DNA from: Liquidambar formosana
Taxonomy: Eukaryota; Streptophyta; Magnoliopsida; Saxifragales; Altingiaceae
DNA: 64,000 nucleotides
Assembly (NCBI GenBank): GCA_039720395.1
Contig: CM077831.1
Coordinates: forward strand, 4,630,003-4,694,002
Reading direction: 5' to 3'
How positions within the stretch are numbered: position 1 is the stretch's first letter; the number at the start of each line of letters is the position of its first letter. The translations under genes and the position numbers were made by a program. This document shows positions 55,474-64,000 of the stretch, in pieces. The notes beneath the pieces are model-generated. The model saw only the letters and a list, made by a program, of their open reading frames with translations, ran no database searches and was not told the DNA's origin.

Positions 55474-56579
55474 TCTTTCCTTGTTTCACTCCGGTTCTGA
55501 CTCCTACTCGCTGTAAAAGTCCTAAAATGCTCAAATTAAGTCCGATTTTGACGAAATAAAAGCCAAAACGACCGTGTTTCGAAGGGGAACACATTTTTAA
55601 GTATTTTGGGACAAAAATCCTCAACCATGGGTGCATAGTTAGGTTTTACAAAGGTGGTTAACCATGGTGCTTCACCGTCGCTAAGCTGGGTTTGTACACA
55701 AGGTCGAACCGAATGCTTTCCCAATCGAAAATTGATCTTTCTAAACATGTTTAGGACATAAATAAAGCCCAATTGAAGTTAAATGAGAGAAAATTGATTG
55801 GGTCTTATGAGTCAATTTGAGCAAACCAAGAAAAGGTCTTTTAGCAAACCCGAACCATTACAAGCCGAATTGATCTTAAACCATTAATTCATGAAATTGA
55901 ACCTATATATGGACTTTATATCACCATATGAACTTAATGGAATGACTCGGGATCCATTCCAAAGTCAAATGGAAAATATACGGCTTAAAAGACGATTATG
56001 CCCTTAAAGTCGCAAAAGTTCTTATTGACTATCGAAATGAACTCCAAACCACTTCAAAATTCATACACATGATATTCAATGCCATAGAAACTCAATGCAA
56101 AAGACTAGACTCAAAAAGGACTCAAAATCCTACATGAAATGATATGTCCTAGCTAAGGTGACAAAAATGGGGTGTGACAGGGGGCTGCAAGATACTGCAG
56201 GGCCCAAAGCAAATCCTCAACGCTGGTTTGGCCAGCGTGGGCACAGTTTTCCCATATTTGTGATGATATCTCATCATCACACATGGGAACTTGTGTTTCT
56301 AGGGCAGTGTGCCCTTCTAGAAGGTGTGGGGCCGCTGTGGTGGGCCTATGGTGGTTGTCTGCCCTACTGTGGGGCCATACGATCGCATGATCGCGTTCGA
56401 TCGATGATCGGGTGAAATCTGACTGTTGATCTTGAATGGGGATTGAAACTTTGGGTCCCCAAACTTGGTTTAGGACCAAAGAGTGGAGTGTGCACTCTCT
56501 AGGGTGGGATTAAATGGCCTAGATGCGAATATGATGCTTATAGGGCTCTGCAATTAGGGTTTTGTTGATCATAAACCGA

Positions 56580-57690
56580 ATGAGGTTCGATCTTCAATCA
56601 AATGGTCCTGTATTGATCTTGAAGGGTTGAATTGAAGATCCAACGATCGGCTTGACCATTGGATGAGAAATTGTTAGGAATTGAACCACCTAAAGTTGCA
56701 TTAGGGGTTCAGTTTTAGGCGATTTAGGGATTGGAGGGCTCGTACCTTCTGATTCCCAATCAAATGGTCCTAGACCGTTCTAGAGATGTTGAATTGAAGA
56801 TCCTATGGTTGAATTGATCGTTGGATCAAAGATTGTTGGAGATTGAACCACTTAGTGCTGAATTAGAGGTTCGATTGGGGGTAAATTGGGGATCGGAGGG
56901 CTCGTGCCCTCTAATTCCCAATCAAATGGTCCTGGACCACTCTAGAGATGTTGAATTGAAGATCCTACGGTTGGATTGACCGTTGGATCAAATATTGTTG
57001 GAGATTAAACCACCTAGTACCGATTTAGGGGTTCAATTTGGGGGAAATTGGGGATCGGAGGGCTCGTGCCTTCTGATTCCCAATCAAATAGTCCTAGACC
57101 GCTCTAGGGATGTTGAATTGAAGATCTTATGGTTAGATTGACCGTTGGATCAAAGATTGTTGGAGATTGAACCACCTAGTATCGATTTAGGGGTTCAATT
57201 TAAGGTGGGGATCGGAGGGCTCGTGCCCTCTGATTCCCAATCAAATGGTCCTAGACCGCTCTAGGAATGTTGAATTGAAGATCCTACGGTTGGATTGACC
57301 GTTGGATCAAAGATTGTTGGAGATTGAACCACCTAGTACCGATTTAGGGGTTCAATTTGGGGGAAATTGGGGATCGGAAGGCTTGTGCCCTCTGATTCCC
57401 AATCAAATGATCCTAGACCACTCTAGGGATGTTGAATTGAAGATCCTACGGTAGAATTGACCATGGGATCAAGGATTGTTGGAGATTGAACCACCTAGTG
57501 CTGAATTAGGGGTTCAATTTAGGGGAAATTGGGGATCGGAGGGATCGTGCCTTCTGATTCCCAATCAAATGGTCCTAGAACACTCTAGGGATATTGAATT
57601 GAAGATCCTACGGTTGGATTGACCATCGGATCGAAAATTGTTAGGAATTGAACCACCTAGTATCGATTTTGGGGTTCGATTTGGGGTTCT
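56580..57690. repeat. Tandem repeats of about 160 bp in the leader of F
   Basis: Six to seven units with GAGGGCTCGTGCC, TGATTCCCAATCAAATGGTC, CCTAGACCGCTCTAGG (a dyad), GAAGATCCTACGGTTGGATT and GATTGAACCACCTAGT. Units differ by scattered substitutions and small gaps. No coding signal. Confidence 0.88.
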
Positions 57691-58064
57691 TGGGTATCAC
57701 GCCCGTTGCTGGCTCTTGGGCTTCAGATGCCGAGGGTAGAATTGGGGAAAGGCTTTGTCCCAATGGGTAGGACAGGGTGAGTAAAGTTAGGTGTGGAGCA
57801 TGTCCGACCTAATTGTACTGTTGACCGGTTGATCGATTTTGTCCGGAGGCGGCCCTGCAAAATTTGGGTGTCTACAAGCACAGGCTGTGGGTTGATGATG
57901 CCAACTTCCAGTAACCATAGGCCCGAATGGGACCCGGTACCTTTCTTTAGACTGTCATCAAGGTAATGGGTGGTAGTGCATGTGTGTGCCATTTTGGTCT
58001 TTTCCAATTAAACAATTTAAATTAAGTAAAGCCATAAATCACTATACGGAATCTAACTCTCTAT

Positions 58065-58081
58065 CCCCAGTGGAGTCGCCA
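58065..58081 (-). other. Primer binding site of element F
   Basis: TGGCGACTCCACTGGGG on the minus strand, one base from the LTR end. Confidence 0.85.
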
Positions 58082-58485
58082 CTGTGAGCACCACGCCCTA
58101 AACCACATAGCTCGAGAATACGCATTAGCCTCAAAGGACTAACACGGAAAGGAGTCGCCACCCAATATTGGGAACGGGTGAACCCTAGCAGGGTCTAGCT
58201 CGTCATAACCAGAGATTCAGGTTTGGAGCTAGGGTACACAACTGGGAAGGTGTTAAGCACCCAGCTACGCCCGGTCGGAATCGGCCCTCACACATGATCA
58301 ATGGCTTTAATTAATCTAACCGTTCAATTAAAATTAACCCTAAATTATATGATGATAACAGCACACAAGCCATGATGTTATGACAGAAACAGAAGTACAA
58401 AATAAGTATAAAAAACGGGGATACAGATTAACCAACTGTTAGAATAAATACAATAAAGAAAAGAAACTGTCTGCCAATACTTCAC

Positions 58486-58565
58486 ATGCGTACGCAGTGA
58501 TAGTTACTGCATACGCATATTAAATACTGCGTACGCAATACTGTAATTGCATATGCACCAATTGG
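58486..58565. promoter_or_regulatory. Second palindrome cluster in the LTR of F
   Basis: TGCGTACGCA, CTGCATACGCA, CTGCGTACGCA and TGCATATGCA in a row, downstream of the expected transcription start. Role unknown. Confidence 0.55.
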
Positions 58566-59086
58566 CGTTTACCTCAGATCTCAGAAATCCCACCTGTATA
58601 CCAGAAAAAGGTATACACATGATTTTCCATAGATTTATCTCGAAATCATTTTCATGTTAAAATAAAGCAGGAATTAACATCCTATATACTATTTTGTAGG
58701 GAAATACATTGCTAGATAATGAAACCCTAATCCACTACATAATGCTTATGCGGAGGTATGCATGGAATCCTAGGTTCTCTCATGAGGAGAATCCACTACG
58801 TGATGAGATTCATATTACCACATGTGAGATATGCAACTGAATATACATAATAAGTATAGCATCCATAGTAATAGCACTATTCTACTAAAGAGATGATCAT
58901 ACTAAATAAAAAGTTAAATTGCTGGCCTTACCCTCAGGGTTATACACTCTACTTGCTTTAGAATTCCTCCTTCTGAACCTCTAGAATTGCAGCCGTCAAT
59001 CCCTCATCTTTTTTTCTTTACTCTCACTCTCTAGGGTTTTCTCTCTAATTCCCATCCAAAAGTCCCCCTCTCAGGTGTATAATGGA

Positions 59087-59096
59087 CTATATATAG
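59087..59096 (-). promoter_or_regulatory. TATA box in the LTR of F
   Basis: CTATATATAG, palindromic, read on the minus strand with the element. Confidence 0.6.
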
Positions 59097-59228
59097 GCAA
59101 GGGAGGTAGGATTAGGGTTTCTGCCTCTTTTCCCTAGAATCCCAGTCTCCTAAGCATGTTATAACACGTTTCTTAACAAGAGTCTAATCAGAAAGGCAAG
59201 GAAACCCGAAAATAAAGGTTCTAGAAAC

Positions 59229-59286
59229 ATGTGGTGCGTACGCACCTAACAACCTGCGTACGCTCCTTACATACTGCATACGCACC
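59229..59286. promoter_or_regulatory. Palindrome cluster upstream of the TATA box in the LTR of F
   Basis: GTGCGTACGCAC is a perfect 12-bp palindrome, followed by CTGCGTACGC and ACTGCATACGCACC. It lies about 130 bp upstream of the TATA box. Confidence 0.65.
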
Positions 59287-59421
59287 AAACTTGGTTTGTC
59301 ATTTAGCTGCAACTCCGTTGGTCCATTTAGACGTATCCCAAAGTCCGTTAAAGTGTATAAACTAACCTCATCATAGGGTGTCTCCAATTCAAATCATTAG
59401 GTGCAAAATGGGGTGTCTACA

Positions 59422-60214
59422 GGTACTATTTTTTTTCGTCTTAGTTCCCTATGTCAATATTTTTAAAGCTAGTTGGTGCACATGCACCTGCCATTCAATT
59501 GCAATGTTATTTATAAACAAGACAAAACTTGGCGCCTTACACCGGAGTAGCTGCTCCTCCAAGCTGATATGGCATATTTCTTTAATTGACATCTGTTCCC
59601 TCTAAGCGTGGCAATCACGTAACATTAGTATTAGCCCCTACAATTCTTTTATTGGTACGTTAAAAAAAGAACTAAGACAAAAAATGAACGTGTTCTGCTA
59701 CTACGCCTCTCCTTCACATCTCTTTCCTCTCTCTCCAATGTGCTAACTTCATTTACAACCATCTCTTTCTCCCTCTCCTTCATGTCCAACATTAACCCAT
59801 TTAACATCAGAAATTGATAATTTCTTACACCGTTCATAACAAGCACCTCTAATAAATCAGTCCAACAATGATCCTAATTTAATAGCTAATGGAGAATTAT
59901 AATTTTCTTTCATATTAAAGAGCACCAACATAATACTCGAGAGTAAAGACTTACATAGGACCAAGCTAGAGACAGGAGACTCATATACGACCAAGCCATT
60001 GACCATATATAGTTGCTGTACATCAAACAGTCAATGACCAAGCCAACATGGTCAGCTATCATTGAGTATGGTTAATTTCTTCCGTTGATTGATGATTGAC
60101 TATGATTTCTTGAGTGAGGAGTATCTTCTGGTTTGGGAAGGGCTATTGGCACTTTTGCAGTATATGCATATGCTATGGGGTAATGTTACTTTGCTCCACA
60201 CTTTATGTTACTAT
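59422..60214. other. Unassigned DNA between elements F and E
   Basis: About 0.8 kb, AT-rich, with no repeat shared with the rest of the window. Short frames lack known motifs. It may be the older host DNA into which F and E inserted. Confidence 0.5.
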
Positions 60215-61870
60215 TGTTGGGAATCGAACAAGAGGGAAAAATACAAAGTGCGGAATATAAAAATTTTTCCTACAATTCCCAATCCCATGAATCTAACTAT
60301 GCATAACACAAAATCAAACCCTAACTACAAAGAGGGTTAGAACACTTACAGAATTTTTGTCTTCTCCTTTTTGCTCCAAGCTTCGACTCCGGACAGCGGT
60401 GAATGAGTAGCCCAAGTGTGCTACCTCCAACGGTATCCACACCTAGCTAGAGCTCCAAGTCCTTTCCTTCTTTCTCATGTTGTTGCTAGAGTAGGAGAAG
60501 AGAGGAGAGAGAGAGAGGGAGGCTGGAAATTCTGGCCAGCCCTTGGTGTCTTCTAAAAAGTGATGATGTCACACATCATAGTGTGACTTAAATAGTCCAC
60601 ACTAAAGGGGCCGGCCCTAGGGGGGGAAACCCTTTTAGGGTTTTGTGCAATTTCCCTAAATTGCACAATAACCCCTATTGTTTATATCAAATACAAACAT
60701 GGCCTCAAAGAACTATTCTTTATGCACTCATACCCTTTTTCTCATAGACTTAAAAGCTCATCTTGCATGATCAGTGTGTGACCCATTGGGTTCACATCAT
60801 CAAGTAGTAGGAATAGCACAAGGTGTGCACAATGGAACTCTTTCCATTCAGGGTCTAATTGGAACTCCTTCCAATTCCCTAATTGATTATAACTCACTTA
60901 TATCAATTAGGGCTTCTACTAACCATGAATAACACCTAGCATATGGTTCATGGTGTTGTCCTTAATGAGGTGAATAAGTATCTAACAAAGAACCCTTCTG
61001 TTATAGTTTATAGGTTACAATTGCATCCTTCCTTCAACACAATGTCTCCAATTAAACTAATAGGACATGGAAGTCTATCAAGTCCCTAGTTTAATTACTT
61101 TATACTCAATCATGAATATCAACTCATTGATGAACTCATGAAACTCTTTTCATATTCATCCTACCATGGCCATGGATTTAATGAGTTATATTATGAATGC
61201 TATATGAGGCATTCTCTTTCTTTTTCCTGAGAGTGATGGATCCCTTGTTGATCACTCACATGCCTTCATACACATAGCAGTAGGGCCAATGAACACCTTT
61301 GCAGACCCCTGAATAGGATCTGCACTTAGTGTTATCAAACTTCTAAAGCTACATGTATAAGACAACTATGGTGTCTCAGGTCTAAGGATTACTTGTACCA
61401 CTATAACAATGAGAAACTGATTGACAGGCAAGATAAAACTCCATTCAGTTTATCTCATATCTTTGGTCACATTCAGTGTACCTATTCTCGTAATAGGCAC
61501 CCACTTGTTGGTTGTAGTGTCTCCACACAAATAGCTTGAGACTAGCTATCCTCCTATAGAGTCAACCTAACAAGTGCTAGTCCTATGGTTCATTATTGTC
61601 CATCATAGTGAACCTTCAACTAGGAATGCTTTAGGAGTTTAGTACAGAGATATATCTATAGTCTCAAAATTACAACTCTTTGTAATTCCATATTCTCAAC
61701 TCTAACTCCATGGACATATTATGTAAATATAAATGATGCATATAAACATAATAGAATAAGCCCTTTTATTAAATCAATAATAAATGTGACATACATAAAT
61801 GAAATGAAATGATTGTTCCTAATCCCTAAACAATCATCTCTATGATTGGCTCTAGGGCATAATCCTAACA
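60215..61870 (-). repeat. 3' LTR of copia E
   Basis: About 1656 bp, TGTTGGGAATCG...ATCCTAACA. The left flank ACTAT would be one copy of the target duplication. The polypurine tract AAGTGGGAGAT follows on the sense strand (61871-61881). Confidence 0.9.
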
Positions 61871-61881
61871 ATCTCCCACTT

Positions 61882-64000
61882 GCACTGAAGCCAATTGACC
61901 ATGTATCGCATACTTATCTTCTTAAGATGTTGGTCTTAGACATAACCAATTATGTTTTAAAGCTTTAGTCAGTAGGTCTACAAAAACTTATGTAGATAAT
62001 ATCTTCTATAATGTATCTATTACCTCTTCCAATGATTCCTCTAATCACTTGGAATTGCCGCTCTATGTGTTTGGACTTTTGATGAGACCGTGATTCCTAT
62101 ACTTGAGATATAGACCCATTGTTGTCACAAAACAAGGTGTGGGCAACTCAATGGAAGGAACAACTCCAAGTTCTAAATGAACTTATATATCCAAACAGTC
62201 TCCTAGACAATGCGACAATTAATTCACCCTTAATAATGGAATCCACTGTATCTTTCATACAGTTCTTCCATTTAGTATTTCACCAACTAAAGTGAATATA
62301 AAATATACCCCATATGGATTATATCCAAATCCATATACCCATCTACTATGAGTTTACAATTTCCATATACAATCCAATATTCCAAATTTGAATTGACTGA
62401 TAACTATTCGTAACAATTACAACATAATAGATATCAGGTTCAATACATAGTGTAGAATAAGGCTTCTTAACACTTTAAGAACCTTACTTGTGTTATCCTA
62501 GGGCACATGCCCTTGAATAATGAATTCTTATCTGAAGTAAATCAGACCTCCTTTAGAATTCTCCATGTTGAACTCCTTCAACATTTCAACTATGTTTGAT
62601 GATTTGGAGATACTTAGCAATCTATATGATCTATCTCTATAGATCTTGTTGGATGCTTCTGCCAAATCTTTCATGAATTAGTTTTTCTCCAAAACCCAAA
62701 ACGATTAGGATGTCATTCATATATCATTCATAATGATTAGGATGTCGTCTATACTCAGGATAAAGAAAAACGATCGCACTCCCACTAACCTTTTATACAC
62801 TCATGGTCCATCTATACAATGAGAGAAATCAAACAATTTGATTACTTCAACTTTATAGATGTTCTAATTATGAGAACCTTGTAGTCTATTAATAGACTTC
62901 TATAACTTACACACTTTTATGGTTTTTCACCATTTGATATAACATCTTTATATCCTTTTTTGACATATCTTATATTCAAAATGTGTGTTTATAGATAACA
63001 AGATCCAAATGGATTTCAGCATAACTATTATCAAATAAGTTTCTTTATAGACAACTTTTTGCCTATGTTGAAAACATTCTTAAACAGCCAAGCCTTTTAG
63101 GTCTCTACCTATCCATATTGGATTTAATGACTCTTAGTCATTTCTCGAGTTGATGTGAAACATCGTCTAGTCATAATCAATAGGATTATCTTGGTGATCT
63201 TTATCACCAAAGAACAATTCTTTCACATTCTAATAGAGATACAATATCTCTCTTATGTTAAGAAATATCCAATTTGATCTATGAAAAGATTGTAGTGTAG
63301 TTAAGGGTTTTGTCTCAACAGAGACAAGGGTTGGATCTTTGTTCGTTTGTGGCTTTACAGACAATTCTATAAATTCTATCTACTTTTGCATCTTTCTTGA
63401 ATGAACTCTTTCTCAAGAAAATCCAGCAAACATCCTAATGGACAACTTTTGCTCATTAGGGTAATAGAAATACTATCCCAACCACTTGTGGGATATACCA
63501 CAATTCAACACTTACTTGACCGTATTTCCAGATTGTCTACATTATGTTTCCAGACATACGTAGCACAAGCCCAAGCCTTAACTTCTTAAGTTGGGTTTCT
63601 TCCCATATCATATCTGATATAATTGGGACAAAACTGGAGTGAACCCTAAATTATCAATATGTAGCCATTTTAAGGTATATCCTAGATGGATACATTAGTA
63701 AAACTCATCATGGATCAAACCATATCTTAATAGGGTTCAATTCGTTCTCTTAGATTCACCATTGAGCTATGGTATTCTAAGATGAGTCTACTGTAATTAA
63801 ATGCATGCTCTACATGACTATATACATCACAATGTATTAGTCAAATTATAAATGTAACTCTTTCACTTCACCAAGTAAAAGATGGGTTTGGTCATCTCAT
63901 AACCAAGTCATAATCGTTACATTTAAATGAGAGTCTCTACATCTCTTGTATTCTCGGAATACGTTGCATTCGCTCTAATTAGTCATTTAAATTCAGAAAT
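61882..64000 (-). pseudogene. Degenerate copia pol of element E (partial)
   Basis: Stretches match those of D: a segment near 62040-62100 parallel to 46630-46690, the RT tail region about 62480-62790 and an integrase-like segment toward the right end. No long open frame remains. The reading is by similarity to D rather than by intact motifs. Confidence 0.6.

Larger units (their letters stand above)
29798..56179 (-). mobile_element. Element C, Tat retrotransposon with intact antisense cargo genes
   Basis: Minus-strand element with dyad array, antisense PMD gene, antisense DUF7745-like gene, pol, gag-pro, leader, PBS and a 5' LTR (43912-44773 plus 54358-56179) that is split by copia element D. 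The 3' LTR is absent at the junction with A. It is clearly related to A and B but diverged in coding parts and nearly unrelated in the arrays. Gag and pol carry at least six stops in total. Confidence 0.9.
54358..56179 (-). repeat. 5' LTR of element C, right part
   Basis: Continues the LTR of C after copia D: TGCAAATCTGGACAGAA aligns with about 10845 in B's LTR. It ends GGGGTGTGACA. It contains the LTR promoter: module C-LTR at 55392-55473 and a TATA box at 55196-55205. With 43912-44773 the LTR is about 2.68 kb. Confidence 0.9.
56180..59421 (-). mobile_element. Element F, 5' end of a third Tat-type retrotransposon
   Basis: 5' LTR (58083-59421), PBS and about 1.9 kb of leader remain. The rest is cut off at the right end of element C. 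Direction is minus. The PBS is identical to B and C and the leader end has the familiar CCCCAGTGGAGTCGCCA, so it is of the same broad lineage, but the LTR is short and different. No gag is seen. Confidence 0.8.
58083..59421 (-). repeat. 5' LTR of element F
   Basis: 1339 bp, TGTGAGCACC...GGTGTCTACA. It holds a TATA box (59087-59096), a GCGTACGC-type palindrome cluster upstream of it (59229-59286), a second such cluster downstream (58486-58565) and the PBS-like 10-mer GGAGTCGCCA at 58151-58160. Confidence 0.88.
60215..64000 (-). mobile_element. Element E, second copia element of the D family, running off the window
   Basis: 3' LTR at 60215-61870 and the 3' part of a degenerate pol. It matches D throughout but is visibly more diverged than D's two LTRs are from each other, so it is an older or different branch of the family. 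Confidence 0.88.

Noticed and set aside
56153..56479. 108-codon minus-strand frame at the C/F junction
   Set aside because: It spans the end of C's LTR and F's leader, so it is a chance frame with no domain.
59422..60214. A host gene between F and E
   Set aside because: Frames are under 80 codons, with no conserved motif or splice pattern I could support.

Overview
This is plant nuclear DNA, almost certainly an angiosperm intergenic region. It consists nearly entirely of nested LTR retrotransposons. I see no bacterial-style gene, no rRNA or tRNA gene and no convincing host gene. The evidence for a plant is GT-AG introns, TATA boxes, a plant mobile domain (PMD) gene, Ty3/gypsy elements of the Tat lineage (a second, archaeal-type RNase H after the usual one, no chromodomain) and Ty1/copia elements primed by initiator tRNA-Met. 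The species cannot be told from the sequence.

Layout. All retroelements run on the minus strand, so their 5' ends are on the right. Element A (Tat) covers 1-9936 and 26695-29797. It is split by element B (9937-26694), a close relative that landed in A's gag-pro gene with a 5-bp target duplication and two LTRs of 2605 bp. Element C (Tat, a diverged relative) covers 29798-56179. Its 5' LTR is split by a copia element D (44774-54352, LTRs about 1.69 kb, 5-bp duplication). Next come the 5' leader and 5' LTR of a third Tat family, F (56180-59421), about 0.8 kb of unassigned DNA, and the 3' LTR and pol end of a second copia copy, E (60215-64000, running off the window).

Besides gag-pro and pol, the A/B/C elements carry an antisense (plus-strand) cargo region between pol and the 3' LTR. 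It holds a seven-exon PMD gene and a single-exon gene for a 428-residue protein (DUF7745-like, itself faintly PMD-like). In C both cargo genes are open, with the PMD gene predicted at 568 codons, although gag and pol carry several stops. In A the PMD gene is a pseudogene. B has lost it, apparently by recombination between two copies of a short palindromic module that sits upstream of each cargo gene.

The most interesting structure is that module. It has arms of the type CTCGGGTGACC / GGTYACCCGAG around smaller palindromes. It lies just upstream of the TATA box of each cargo gene, and in C it also lies upstream of the LTR's own TATA box with a 16-bp identical core. The B and F LTRs have unrelated palindrome clusters at the matching place. 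Next to the 3' side of A/B lies a tandem array of small dyads whose arms change in a compensating way. Together these suggest, as inference only, that the elements carry their own nuclear regulators and palindromic target sites.
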